From Methylotenera_A sp046598525 (lineage in GTDB: Bacteria > Pseudomonadota > Gammaproteobacteria > Burkholderiales > Methylophilaceae), in the NCBI GenBank assembly GCA_046598525.1, contig JBKJIJ010000025.1, forward strand, positions 1 through 64,000: a DNA stretch of 64,000 nucleotides, read 5' to 3'. Numbering within the stretch: position 1 is the stretch's first letter; each line of letters begins with the position of its first letter. The notes below the pieces were generated by a model. It ran no database searches. It was not told where the DNA came from and was given only the letters and a program-made list of their open reading frames with translations. Position numbers and translations under genes: made by a program. This document shows, piece by piece, positions 1 to 8,590 of this stretch.

Positions 1-47
1 GTATCGTATATAATCCGCCGCTCAAGTAAAACATAACTTGTGATTGC

Positions 48-137
48 GGAGAGCTGGCTGAGCGGTTGAAGGCACCACCCTGGAAAGGTGGCATAGGGTT
101 AACTCTATCGAGGGTTCGAATCCCTCGCTCTCCGCCA
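48..137 (+). tRNA. tRNA-Ser (anticodon GGA)
   Basis: A 90-nt cloverleaf with encoded CCA. The acceptor arm GGAGAGC pairs with GCTCTCC, followed by discriminator G and CCA. The anticodon stem CCACC/GGTGG closes a 7-nt loop CTGGAAA, giving anticodon GGA. The long variable arm between anticodon and T arms is typical of class II serine tRNAs, and the T loop reads TTCGAAT. It decodes UCC/UCU. Confidence 0.97.
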
Positions 138-442
138 ATCAAAGTGTTTCTTTCTAATGCCTTTCACTATGAATTCGCCATCCTATTTTTGACATTGTTA
201 TGTGTAAAGTAGGGCGAATGATTACCAAAATTCTAAATTACAGTTGTTTATACTAGTTTAGCTCAAAATTTAAGTTGATTGACCCGAACGGGCTATTTGA
301 AAAAACAAGATAACGGTATATTTTGCATTCATCGGGATTGTAAATATTTGTTAAATCTAGTTTAGTTGTGTATTACCAACTTTAAGAGGTTTTAAACAAC
401 ACCAAATTTATTCAATTTAAATTTAAACTAGGAGATCATTAT
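138..442. other. AT-rich intergenic region upstream of the PEP-CTERM gene
   Basis: About 305 bases without a coding region. It is strongly AT-rich and presumably holds the promoter of the downstream exported-protein gene. The only element I can point to is the Shine-Dalgarno-like AGGAGA at about 431-436, 7 bases before the ATG at 443. I see no convincing -35/-10 pair, hairpin or small gene. Confidence 0.5.
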
Positions 443-1063
443 ATGATTATTAAAAATTTAGTATTATGCACAACATTCAGCTTGCTATCTGTTGCTGCAA
501 GTGTTTCTTCAGCGGCAACTGTAAATTACGTATATGGTAATTCAGCGCCTATTGCAGGCACTTACGTAGCGAATTCAATTTTTGCAAACTTATCAGTATC
601 AACAACAAATAATATTACATATGATTTTGTTTTAAATACTTTTGACTTAAACGCATTTAACGCAGGTGCATTTATCGGTAGTGAAGCTGGTGATACAACT
701 TTTGTTAAAAATGAAAATTTACCAACCGCGACATTAACTGGTTTAAACAATGGAGTAAGTAGTATCGGTGTTTCTAATGCAAACGGTCCAAGTGTATATG
801 ATTTCCGCTATGTGTTTGGTGGTGGCCAAGATAGGCTGACATCGAATGAAAAAGTTAGCTGGACATCTACTTTTGCAATGGCGCATACATTTGATGCAGG
901 CTTGTTTGCACTACATTTGCAAGGTTTAACTACTGCTCAAGGTGAAAGCGCTTGGTACAAACCAAATCTAAGTCCTGTACCTGTTCCAGCAGCTTTGCCA
1001 TTAATGGCTTCAGCATTAGGATTGTTTGGTATTGCAGCAAAACGTCGTAAACAAAAAGCTTAA
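443..1063 (+). CDS. PEP-CTERM-type exported protein
   Basis: A 206-residue exported protein. It has an N-terminal signal peptide ending near the ATVNY junction (about residue 25), a Ser/Thr/Asn-rich beta-type middle and a C-terminal sorting tail. The tail starts with a proline motif PVPVPAALPL, continues as a hydrophobic helix MASALGLFGIAA and ends in the basic cluster KRRKQKA. That tripartite tail is the PEP-CTERM/VPxPA-type signal handled by exosortase in exopolysaccharide-producing Gram-negatives. No exosortase lies in this window, so processing must come from elsewhere. The gene has a good AGGAGA site and its own terminator, so it is probably monocistronic. Molecular function is unknown; many such proteins are matrix or floc components. 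Confidence 0.85.
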   Translation: MIIKNLVLCTTFSLLSVAASVSSAATVNYVYGNSAPIAGTYVANSIFANLSVSTTNNITYDFVLNTFDLNAFNAGAFIGSEAGDTTFVKNENLPTATLTGLNNGVSSIGVSNANGPSVYDFRYVFGGGQDRLTSNEKVSWTSTFAMAHTFDAGLFALHLQGLTTAQGESAWYKPNLSPVPVPAALPLMASALGLFGIAAKRRKQKA

Positions 1064-1085
1064 CTAAGATATAAAAACGAATTAT

Positions 1086-1116
1086 AAAAAGCATCACTTA
1101 GTGGTGCTTTTTTTTG
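1086..1116 (+). terminator. rho-independent terminator after PEP-CTERM gene
   Basis: The inverted repeat GCATCAC-ttag-tGGTGC is preceded by an A run and followed by eight T residues, 25-50 bases past the stop codon. This is a standard intrinsic terminator reading on the plus strand. Confidence 0.85.
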
Positions 1117-1212
1117 GCTTATATTTAGCTTTAATAGTTTCTCAGCTTTATTAAATTGAGTTACAAATAAGGATAAAAGCCATTAACTAATTTTAAGCTG
1201 CAAAAAAAGACG

Positions 1213-1242
1213 AAAAAAAACCTACTCATTTCTGAATAGGTT
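1213..1242 (-). terminator. rho-independent terminator after orphan pqqA
   Basis: Read on the minus strand, AACCTATTCA and TGAGTAGGTT form a stem around a short loop, followed by a run of eight T. It lies about 20 bases after the stop of the minus-strand pqqA, so that gene is probably transcribed alone. Confidence 0.8.
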
Positions 1243-1261
1243 ATTTTATTTGGTGAAGCGA

Positions 1262-1333
1262 TTACTTGTTCATTACGTACATTGTTACTTCAAAGCCAAA
1301 ACGCATTTCTGTAGCTGCTGGTGTTGTCCACAT
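1262..1333 (-). CDS. pqqA: orphan second copy of coenzyme PQQ precursor peptide PqqA
   Basis: A 23-residue peptide starting MWTTPAATEM and ending VTMYVMNK. It contains the Glu15-x-x-x-Tyr19 pair that is cross-linked to make PQQ. The residues are identical to the pqqA at 45516-45587; the two genes differ at only three third-codon positions (CCA/CCG, AAC/AAT, AAG/AAA). A TAAAGGA-like ribosome site lies 8-12 bases upstream of the ATG, as in the other copy. It stands alone with its own terminator and a leader unlike that of the pqq operon copy, and no pqqBCDE follows. Extra pqqA genes are known in methylotrophs; this one probably adds precursor supply, which is inference. Confidence 0.93.
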   Translation of the reverse strand: MWTTPAATEMRFGFEVTMYVMNK

Positions 1334-1561
1334 GATAAGTCCTTTAAATTAATTGGTTTTGCAAGTTCGTCTTGCATGTACACATAGTACGCGCTGCCAA
1401 AAATATCACCCTATGCGCAACACGCAATAAACAGTAATGAATTTACGTAATGACTGCCTCTACCATTTTCTTTGTTGTTCAGCTTTATTTAATCACTTTT
1501 ATAAAGCAATCTGTTGCTTATAATGCCATCTACGATTTTTTATAAATTAGCATTAGCTTTA
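1334..1561. promoter_or_regulatory. leader/promoter region of orphan pqqA
   Basis: This is the minus-strand upstream region of the orphan pqqA. It contains a perfect small hairpin GCAAG-ttcgt-CTTGC at 1351-1365, just upstream of the ribosome site, and the interrupted repeat GTACaCATaGTAC near 1368-1390. Neither resembles the leader of the operon copy of pqqA, which suggests separate control. No clear sigma70 promoter could be assigned by eye. Confidence 0.4.
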
Positions 1562-1831
1562 TTATTTCAATACTGTTTTGTTAATCGCTTGAATTAAGTT
1601 GCCAGAGCCTTTTGCTTGTTTAGAATTACTCTTGGTTTTGTTTGCGCTATTGGCTTGCGCTGGCACAGCAACAGGGTGCGTAACTTGATTTACAATTTGC
1701 GATTTCATGTGCGATGAAGTGTCGTGTGTTTCAACTTTAGCGCAACCGCCCATTACCGATTCGCAAGCGTTAGCGGTAGATAGTGAGGCAAATGTAATTG
1801 CAATAGCTAAGGTAAATGTGTTTAATTTCAT
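1562..1831 (-). CDS. small exported protein of unknown function
   Basis: An 89-residue protein. I start it at the ATG at 1831 rather than an upstream in-frame ATG. An AGGATT ribosome site lies just before 1831, and the protein then begins with a clean signal peptide (MKLNTFTLAIAITFASLSTANA, cleaved about residue 22). The mature part has two cysteines near its start (residues 23 and 30), then a hydrophilic Ser/Thr/Lys/Gln-rich tail. It diverges from the chromate transporter gene. No family is recognised; a periplasmic role is inferred from the signal peptide alone. Confidence 0.7.
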   Translation of the reverse strand: MKLNTFTLAIAITFASLSTANACESVMGGCAKVETHDTSSHMKSQIVNQVTHPVAVPAQANSANKTKSNSKQAKGSGNLIQAINKTVLK

Positions 1832-1992
1832 GATAATCCTATTGGTAAATAAAAAGTGCATATGTAAATAATTTGATATAAGTATCTTATCGTTTAGATA
1901 TTTCAAAAGGATTAAAAATCTGTAATAAAGTGTAATTGTTTTAATATTTTATGTAATAAAATCATTACTTAACAGGATTTAATTAAAGTGAT

Positions 1993-3372
1993 ATGACAGA
2001 TTGCAATACATTAGTAGGAAAAACATTAACGAGTGAAGAAATTAGCATGCCCACTCTTAAACAAGCGTTTTGGTACTGGCTTAAGTTGGGTTTTGTGAGC
2101 TTTGGCGGCCCGGCTGGGCAAATCAGTATCATGCATCAAGACTTGGTTGAATCTAAGCGCTGGATATCTGAAAAGCGTTTTTTGCATGCGCTAAATTATT
2201 GCATGGTGTTGCCCGGGCCAGAGGCGCAACAGCTGGCTATTTATATCGGTTGGCTAATGCACAAAACGTGGGGCGGCATTGTGGCGGGCGGGCTGTTTGT
2301 GCTGCCTTCGTTACTTATTTTAACTGGCTTAAGTTATATCTATATGCGCTTTGGTAGCTTACCAGCGATTGCTGGAATTTTGTATGGCATTAAGCCTGCG
2401 GTGGTGGCGATTGTGTTATTTGCGGCTTACCGAATTGGCTTGCGCGCGCTTAAAAATAAGCTGTTGTGGTCCATTGCGTTTGCATCGTTTGTGGCGATTG
2501 CGATTTTAAAATGGCCATTTCCAATCATTGTGCTTGGCGCGGCGTTTATTGGTTTACTGGTGCACCGCTTTAAACCGGCGTTGTTGGCGGATAGTGCAGG
2601 GCATAAGGCATCTAAGCAACATTATGGTAGCGCATTGATTGATGACAATACGCCGCCGCCTGCGCATGCGATTTTTAATTTTAAAAAAATGATTCGCCTG
2701 ATTGCGATTGGCGTTTCAATTTGGTTAATTAGCATGTTGCTGATAATTGCGTATTTTGGCATGGATGCTACGCTGACGCATATGGGCTGGTTTTTTACCA
2801 AAGCGGCGCTGTTAACATTTGGTGGTGCTTATGCGGTATTGCCCTATGTGTTTCAAGGCGCCGTTGGGCATTACAGCTGGCTTACCGCGCCGCAGATGAT
2901 GGATGGCTTGGCATTGGGCGAAACCACACCTGGGCCATTGATTATGGTGGTCACTTTTGTAGGGTTTGTGGGCGGCTGGACACAACCATTTATGGGTGCG
3001 GATAGCATGTTGCTATCGGCCATTATTGCTGCTTGCGTAGTCACCTTTTTTACCTTTTTGCCTTCGTTTATTTTTATATTAGTCGGCGCGCCGTTTATTG
3101 AATCAACGCATAATAATTTAAAACTTACGGCGCCACTTAGTGCAATTACGGCGGCAGTGGTTGGCGTGATTATCAGCTTGGCTTTGTTTTTTGCATTACA
3201 TATTTTTTGGCCGAATGGATTAGCCGCTAATAATATGTTAGCCAATATTGATTGGTTTGCATTCGTCGCCACCTTAATTGCGATACTTTTATTGTTTAAA
3301 TTTAAATTCGGCACCATTAAATTAATCGGCATTTTTGCGCTTATCGGCTTGCTGCATCATGTGTTGATGTAG
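1993..3372 (+). CDS. chrA: chromate transporter, ChrA (CHR) family
   Basis: A 459-residue inner-membrane protein with two homologous halves, as in long-chain CHR transporters. The first half carries FGGPAGQI at residues 37-44 and VLPGPEAQQ; the second repeats LTFGGAYAVLP and GETTPGPLI from about residue 273. Each half has several hydrophobic helices. ChrA proteins expel chromate, probably by proton antiport; real substrates can include other oxyanions. The next gene is a glutathione peroxidase, which fits an oxidative or metal stress context, but the 91-base gap leaves co-transcription open. An alternative start at the internal ATG at 2047 would remove a 18-residue polar leader, and I cannot decide between them. 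Confidence 0.9.
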   Translation: MTDCNTLVGKTLTSEEISMPTLKQAFWYWLKLGFVSFGGPAGQISIMHQDLVESKRWISEKRFLHALNYCMVLPGPEAQQLAIYIGWLMHKTWGGIVAGGLFVLPSLLILTGLSYIYMRFGSLPAIAGILYGIKPAVVAIVLFAAYRIGLRALKNKLLWSIAFASFVAIAILKWPFPIIVLGAAFIGLLVHRFKPALLADSAGHKASKQHYGSALIDDNTPPPAHAIFNFKKMIRLIAIGVSIWLISMLLIIAYFGMDATLTHMGWFFTKAALLTFGGAYAVLPYVFQGAVGHYSWLTAPQMMDGLALGETTPGPLIMVVTFVGFVGGWTQPFMGADSMLLSAIIAACVVTFFTFLPSFIFILVGAPFIESTHNNLKLTAPLSAITAAVVGVIISLALFFALHIFWPNGLAANNMLANIDWFAFVATLIAILLLFKFKFGTIKLIGIFALIGLLHHVLM

Positions 3373-3463
3373 CAAAAGCGATAACAGCCGAACCAATTAA
3401 TTGGATTTAAGTCCATAAGTTAGGAATTTTAAATACTTAATTTAATTAAGGGGTAAACACAAC

Positions 3464-4009
3464 ATGAATAAAACATTATCAGCGGCTGCAATAGGCTTGC
3501 TAACGGTTGGCGCTAGCTTGGCAGCAAACGCCGCCGCTTGCCCAGAGCTTTATAATCACCAATTTAAAACCTTGCAAGGTCAGCAAATTAATCTGTGTGA
3601 TTATCAAGATAAGCCCATTCTAGTGGTGAACACCGCCAGTAAATGCGGGTTTGCGCCGCAATTTGAATCGCTTGAAGGTTTATATAAAAAGCATAAAAGT
3701 CAGGGCTTATTAGTGGTTGGATTTCCCTCAAACGATTTTAAGCAAGAATTAAGCGAAGACAAGGCGATTGGTGATTTCTGCAAAGCGACCTATGGCGTGA
3801 ATTTTCCGATGACGGCAAAAAGCTCAGTGGTTGGGGCCAATGCTAATCCTTTTTACAAGCAATTAGCGGCTAAATCGGGTCAAGCGCCCATGTGGAATTT
3901 TTATAAATATGTGATTACGCCAGGCGGCAAACAGGTGTATGCGTTTGAAAGCACTGTAGCACCAGATTCAGCTGAAATTGTAGGTAAAATTAAACCGTAT
4001 TTAAAATAG
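3464..4009 (+). CDS. exported glutathione peroxidase-family thiol peroxidase
   Basis: 181 residues. A signal peptide (cleavage near ANA-AACPE, about residue 23) precedes a thioredoxin-fold peroxidase domain. The peroxidatic residue is Cys61 in NTASKCGFAPQ (selenocysteine in mammals), and WNFYKY supplies the Trp-Asn pair. Where most members have a catalytic Gln (FPCNQF), this one reads FPSNDF with Asp91. Cys106 in GDFCKATYG sits where two-Cys members have a resolving cysteine, so thioredoxin-like reductants are likelier than glutathione. Probably reduces peroxides in the periplasm. A plain GGGG ribosome site precedes the ATG and a strong terminator follows. Confidence 0.88.
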   Translation: MNKTLSAAAIGLLTVGASLAANAAACPELYNHQFKTLQGQQINLCDYQDKPILVVNTASKCGFAPQFESLEGLYKKHKSQGLLVVGFPSNDFKQELSEDKAIGDFCKATYGVNFPMTAKSSVVGANANPFYKQLAAKSGQAPMWNFYKYVITPGGKQVYAFESTVAPDSAEIVGKIKPYLK

Positions 4010-4029
4010 TTTTAAAAATTTAGATAATA

Positions 4030-4056
4030 AAAAAGAGGCTTTTGGCCTCTTTTTTA
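4030..4056. terminator. bidirectional intrinsic terminator between gpx and ppsR
   Basis: The inverted repeat AAAAGAGGCttttGGCCTCTTTTTT has A/T runs on both sides. It lies between the convergent glutathione peroxidase gene (plus) and ppsR (minus) and can serve both. Confidence 0.85.
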
Positions 4057-4081
4057 TTTTTTGAAATCAGTAACTTAATAA

Positions 4082-4900
4082 TTAAGCCGCTTGCTTTTTA
4101 GGCTGCCGAATTTTTTGCAAAATAATCGCCGATAACTCTTCAATTGAGCGACTGGTTGAGTCGGCCCAAGTGATATTGTTAGTGCGCATTAAGTTTTCAG
4201 CAGTGGCGATTTCTTTGCGGCAATTATCTAAAGACGCATAAAAACTATCTGGCCTGCGCTCAGAACGCACAGAATGTAAGCGTTCTGGCTTAATGGTTAA
4301 GCCAAAAATCTTATCAATATGCTTATATAACACTTCTGGTAAAGTGCCGCGCTCAAAATCTTCTGGGATCAGCGGGTAATTAGCGGCTTTAATACCAAAC
4401 TGCATGGCCAAATAAATGCTGGTTGGCGTTTTGCCACAACGTGAAACGCCAATTAAAATCACTTGTGCTTCATCTAAGCCAGAATTAGTCATGCCATCGT
4501 CATGGTTTAGCGTGAAATTAATCGCCTCCATTCGTTCATGATAATTAGTGCCCATTACGCTATGCGCAATGCCAGCACCTGTTAACGGCTTTTGATTTAG
4601 CTCTTCACCAAGCGGGTCAATGAAAGCGGTAAACAAGTCTATAAAGTAGGCATTGGCTTCTTTAAGGCTATTACGCAGCTCAATATTACCAAGCGACATA
4701 ATCACTGCTGGCCTAGCTTTATCTTCTTCTGTGGCTTCTAAAATGGCATTTCTGGCCAGTTTAATTTTATCCAAGGTATCGGTAAATGGCAGCCGCACTT
4801 GTTTAAAATTGGTACGCGGAAAATGCTCTAACAGCTTACCCAAAGCACCAGCTGTTATGCCGGTGCCGTCCGAAATAAAAAATACAGTACGGTGATCCAT
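4082..4900 (-). CDS. ppsR: PEP synthase regulatory protein (bifunctional kinase/pyrophosphorylase)
   Basis: 272 residues, DUF299/PSRP family. Members phosphorylate PEP synthase with ADP to inactivate it and reverse this by Pi-dependent phosphorolysis. The family P-loop appears as GVSRCGKTPTS near residue 150, and the start MDHRTVFFISDGTGITA is typical. It lies only 15 bases downstream of ppsA on the same strand, so the enzyme and its regulator are very likely co-transcribed. Length is normal. Regulation of PEP formation matters in a RuMP methylotroph, where pyruvate from sugar cleavage must be returned to PEP. Confidence 0.95.
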   Translation of the reverse strand: MDHRTVFFISDGTGITAGALGKLLEHFPRTNFKQVRLPFTDTLDKIKLARNAILEATEEDKARPAVIMSLGNIELRNSLKEANAYFIDLFTAFIDPLGEELNQKPLTGAGIAHSVMGTNYHERMEAINFTLNHDDGMTNSGLDEAQVILIGVSRCGKTPTSIYLAMQFGIKAANYPLIPEDFERGTLPEVLYKHIDKIFGLTIKPERLHSVRSERRPDSFYASLDNCRKEIATAENLMRTNNITWADSTSRSIEELSAIILQKIRQPKKQAA

Positions 4901-4915
4901 TTGAAAAACCGCCTA

Positions 4916-7291
4916 TTATTTTTTAGTCAGACGTTGCCAAGTCGCAACCACAGTATCTGGGTTAAGTGAAATAGACTGTATGCCCTCAGCCACTAGCCAT
5001 TCGGCAAAATCAGGGTGATCCGATGGGCCTTGACCGCAAATACCCACGTATTTACCCAAACGATTACAGGTGCTAATCGCCATTTTCAGCAATACTTTAA
5101 CAGCTTCGTTACGCTCATCAAAGCCATCCGCCAAAATGCCAGAATCGCGGTCCATGCCCAAAGTTAGCTGTGTTAAATCGTTAGAGCCGATAGAGAAGCC
5201 ATCAAAATACTCTAAGAATTGTTCCGCTAATAGCGCATTAGATGGAATTTCGCACATCATGATTAAGCGTAAGCCATTTTCGCCACGTTTAAGGCCATTG
5301 GCCGCCATGATGTCGGTTACCGCTTTAGCTTCGTCTAATGTGCGTACAAATGGCAACATTAATTCAACGTTAACTAAACCCATTTCGTCGCGCACTTTTT
5401 TCATGGCAACGCATTCCATGGCAAAGCACTCTTTAAAGTCTTCTGCCATATAGCGCGCCGCGCCGCGGAAACCAATCATTGGGTTTTCTTCGTCTGGCTC
5501 ATAAATATCGCCGCCAACCAATTTTTTGTATTCGTTTGATTTAAAATCAGACGTACGCACAATGACTGGTTTTGGGTAGAAAGAGGCAGCAATAGTTGCT
5601 ACGCCTTCTGCCACTTTATCAATATAAAACTGTTTAGGTGAAGCATAACCACGCGCACGGCTCTTAATCGTGTCTTGAATGCTTTTCGGCATGGCATCTA
5701 CGTTTAAAATCGCTTTCGGGTGGATACCGACCATATTGTTAATCACAAACTCTAAACGCGCTAAACCCACACCATCGTTTGGAATTTGCGCAAAGCTAAA
5801 CGCCATATCTGGGTTGCCCACATTCATCATGATTTTGCATGGTGGTTTTGATAATGCGCTATTGGCTTGCGTGTTGACTTCAAAATCTAATGCGCCGTGG
5901 TACACAAATCCTGTTTCGCCTTCAGCACAAGAAACGGTAACGATTTCGCCTTCGCGTAGTAAATCGGTCGCGTTTACAGAACCCACAATCGCTGGAATAC
6001 CTAATTCACGCGCAATAATCGCCGCATGGCAAGTACGGCCACCACGGTTAGTTACCAAAGCGGCAGCGCGTTTCATCACTGGCTCCCAGTTTGGATCCGT
6101 CATGTCGGCCACTAACACGTCGCCAGGTTGCACTTCATGCATTTGCGCAGGGTCTAACACGATACGCACTGGGCCAACGCCAACTTTTTGCGTTACCGCA
6201 CGGCCTGCAACCAATGGTTTGGCAGAGTGCTTTTGTAATTTATATGATTCGGTTACGTTGTTTAATAGCTCTTGCGATTTAACCGTTTCTGGACGCGCTT
6301 GCAAGATATATAGCTTGTTATCTAAACCGTTTTTGCCCCATTCGATATCCATTGGGCAGCCATAATGGTTCTCAATGGTCATGGCGTAAGTAGCTAATTC
6401 TAAAATATCCGCATCACTTAATGAATACACATCTGATTGTGAAGGGTCTACATCTACAGTATTAGTACTTTTTCCTGCTTGAGTCGCATCTGAAAACACC
6501 ATTTTAATGAGTTTTGAACCCATTGTGCGGCGGATAATGGCTGGTTTGCCAAGCGCTAATAATGGTTTATGCACATAAAATTCATCCGGATTCACCGCGC
6601 CTTGCACAACCGTTTCGCCCAAACCATAGCTTGATGTAATAAACGCCACATCTTTAAAACCAGATTCCGTATCAATGGTAAACATCACGCCTGCACAGCC
6701 GATATCAGAGCGTACCATTTGTTGCACGCCAGCTGATAATGCTACATCGGCATGCACAAAACCTTTATGAACGCGGTATGAAATCGCGCGGTCGTTATAT
6801 AAAGAGGCAAATACTTCTTTAATGGCGTGGGTAATGTTATCCAAGCCATGAATATTCAAAAATGATTCTTGCTGACCAGCAAAAGAAGCATCAGGTAAAT
6901 CTTCTGCCGTGGCAGATGAGCGCACTGCAAATGTAGTACCAGCAGCAGAGCTATCAGTCAGGCGTGCGTAGTTTTCTGCAATGGCGGCATTTAATGCTGC
7001 TGGAAAAGATGCTTCCATCATCCAGCCGCGAATTTTTGCGCCGCAAATAGCTAATGCTTGAGTGTCATCTGCATTTAACTCATCTAACAAATCATTAATT
7101 TTTTTGTCCAGTCCGTCTTGCGCTAAAAACTCACGGAACGCATGAGCGGTAGTGGCAAAGCCTGTTGGCACGCGCACACCCTTTGCTTTTAATTGTGAAA
7201 TCATTTCACCAAGTGAAGCGTTTTTGCCGCCAACTGAGCCTACATCTGTATTGCGGAGCTGTTCAAACGGAACTACGTGAGCTGCTGACAT
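4916..7291 (-). CDS. ppsA: phosphoenolpyruvate synthase (pyruvate, water dikinase)
   Basis: 791 residues, full length. It makes PEP, AMP and phosphate from pyruvate, ATP and water in the cytoplasm. An N-terminal ATP-grasp-like nucleotide domain carries GSVGGKNASLGEM and SATAEDLPDASFAGQQ. The swivelling phosphohistidine domain has GGRTCHAAIIARELGIPA with phospho-acceptor His422, and the C-terminal PEP/pyruvate barrel includes GSNDLTQLTLG and CGQGPSDHPDFA. A GGGA ribosome site lies about 9 bases before the ATG. ppsR follows directly. Together they form the gluconeogenic step supplying PEP from pyruvate made by the RuMP cycle. Confidence 0.97.
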   Translation of the reverse strand: MSAAHVVPFEQLRNTDVGSVGGKNASLGEMISQLKAKGVRVPTGFATTAHAFREFLAQDGLDKKINDLLDELNADDTQALAICGAKIRGWMMEASFPAALNAAIAENYARLTDSSAAGTTFAVRSSATAEDLPDASFAGQQESFLNIHGLDNITHAIKEVFASLYNDRAISYRVHKGFVHADVALSAGVQQMVRSDIGCAGVMFTIDTESGFKDVAFITSSYGLGETVVQGAVNPDEFYVHKPLLALGKPAIIRRTMGSKLIKMVFSDATQAGKSTNTVDVDPSQSDVYSLSDADILELATYAMTIENHYGCPMDIEWGKNGLDNKLYILQARPETVKSQELLNNVTESYKLQKHSAKPLVAGRAVTQKVGVGPVRIVLDPAQMHEVQPGDVLVADMTDPNWEPVMKRAAALVTNRGGRTCHAAIIARELGIPAIVGSVNATDLLREGEIVTVSCAEGETGFVYHGALDFEVNTQANSALSKPPCKIMMNVGNPDMAFSFAQIPNDGVGLARLEFVINNMVGIHPKAILNVDAMPKSIQDTIKSRARGYASPKQFYIDKVAEGVATIAASFYPKPVIVRTSDFKSNEYKKLVGGDIYEPDEENPMIGFRGAARYMAEDFKECFAMECVAMKKVRDEMGLVNVELMLPFVRTLDEAKAVTDIMAANGLKRGENGLRLIMMCEIPSNALLAEQFLEYFDGFSIGSNDLTQLTLGMDRDSGILADGFDERNEAVKVLLKMAISTCNRLGKYVGICGQGPSDHPDFAEWLVAEGIQSISLNPDTVVATWQRLTKK

Positions 7292-7546
7292 GCTGAGATT
7301 CCCTTAACTTTTTGCAGAAGATTTAGATTGAATAGTGTTTTATTGATTAGCACTATTTTGTTATAAATTTATTAAAAAATGTTTTTTTGATTTAAATGAT
7401 TATAGTTACTATTGTGCCAAATTAGGTTATTAATGTCACGTCACATCCAACGCTTAACTGGGTTAAAAATGGCTAAATCATCAAAATTTTACAGCTTTAA
7501 GCTAAAATATTAACAATCAGTTGAACGCATCCAAATCAAAAAATCC

Positions 7547-8563
7547 ATGAATTCTGTAAATCCGACCATTTCACTGCCATTGCCGCTTACATTGCCGCCG
7601 CAAAAAGTCACCGTAACCACCACGGCGCGCTTGCACATGGGTTTTGTGGATTTAAATGGTAGCCAAGGCCGGCTATTTGGTAGCTTGGGCGTGTCTTTAA
7701 ATGCACCTAAAACCCAAGTAATCGTTGAAAAAAGCAACACAAGTAATATAGATGCGAAAAATCCTGAAGCGGTTACAAAGATTATCGATAGCATCAAAAC
7801 CTACCTAAAAACATACCTTGAACAGGATATTGATTTTTCGATTAAAGTAGTTGACAGTATTCCTGAACATGCCGGTTTAGGTTCGGGCACCCAAATGGCA
7901 TTGGCCATAGCGGCAGGGGTAAATGCGTTATTTGATTTGGGTTTGAATGCCGCACAAATGGCCGCTATTACCAGTAGAGGTCGCCGATCGGGTATTGGAA
8001 TTGGCACGTTTGAGCAGGGCGGTTTGGTGATGGATGGCGGTAGAAGCGCCCAATTTAAGCACAAAATTCCGCCCATTATTGCGCGCCACCAGTTTCCACA
8101 ACAGTGGCCCATTTTATTAATATTGGATAATAATGACCAAGGCGTATTTGGTGATGCTGAATTGCTGGCTTTTGAGACATTGCCACAAGCCAGTTTAGCA
8201 ATAGCGCAGCAGTTAAGCCACCGCGTGTTAATGCAAGCGTTGCCAGCGATTGTTGAGCAGGATTATGCGCCATTTTCGCAAGCGATTAATGCGCTGCAAA
8301 TGGCGACAGGCGCGTATTTTGCAAGCGCGCAGGGCGGCCATTACAAAAGTGAAAAAGTGGCGCAGGTGCTTAATTTTTTAAATCAGCAGGGCATAATTTG
8401 TGCAGGGCAAAGTTCTTGGGGCCCAACTGGATTTGCAATTTTTGAAGATATTAATACGGCGAATATTATGTGTAATCAATTACAACAACGGTTTTCATCG
8501 TCCAATCTGCAGTTTCAAATGGTTACGGCGAATAATTCTGGCGCCAATGTTGTTATTAGTTAA
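7547..8563 (+). CDS. beta-ribofuranosylaminobenzene 5'-phosphate synthase (H4MPT biosynthesis)
   Basis: 338 residues, GHMP-kinase fold. The family (MptG in archaea) condenses p-aminobenzoate with phosphoribosyl pyrophosphate, losing CO2 and pyrophosphate: the committed step of tetrahydromethanopterin synthesis. Visible landmarks are TARLHMGFVDLNGSQGR near the start, the GHMP glycine loop PEHAGLGSGTQMALAIA at about residue 105 and the GIGIGTFEQGGLVMDGG segment. It opens a plus-strand run of H4MPT genes (mtdB, an ATP-grasp, mch, a RimK-like ligase, a CitG-like protein). The gene diverges from ppsA. No clear Shine-Dalgarno precedes the ATG, so the exact start is less sure than the product. Confidence 0.93.
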   Translation: MNSVNPTISLPLPLTLPPQKVTVTTTARLHMGFVDLNGSQGRLFGSLGVSLNAPKTQVIVEKSNTSNIDAKNPEAVTKIIDSIKTYLKTYLEQDIDFSIKVVDSIPEHAGLGSGTQMALAIAAGVNALFDLGLNAAQMAAITSRGRRSGIGIGTFEQGGLVMDGGRSAQFKHKIPPIIARHQFPQQWPILLILDNNDQGVFGDAELLAFETLPQASLAIAQQLSHRVLMQALPAIVEQDYAPFSQAINALQMATGAYFASAQGGHYKSEKVAQVLNFLNQQGIICAGQSSWGPTGFAIFEDINTANIMCNQLQQRFSSSNLQFQMVTANNSGANVVIS

Positions 8564-8590
8564 TTTTTAAATTTTAAAAAGAAAAATATC

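Noticed and set aside
2871..3332. A 153-codon minus-strand frame inside chrA
   Set aside because: Low-complexity composition (Asn/Ile/Lys) and full overlap with a well-conserved transporter; a shadow frame.
5679..6365. A 228-codon open frame on the plus strand opposite ppsA
   Set aside because: It lies wholly inside the ppsA coding region on the other strand, has no recognisable domain and no ribosome site, while ppsA is complete and conserved there.
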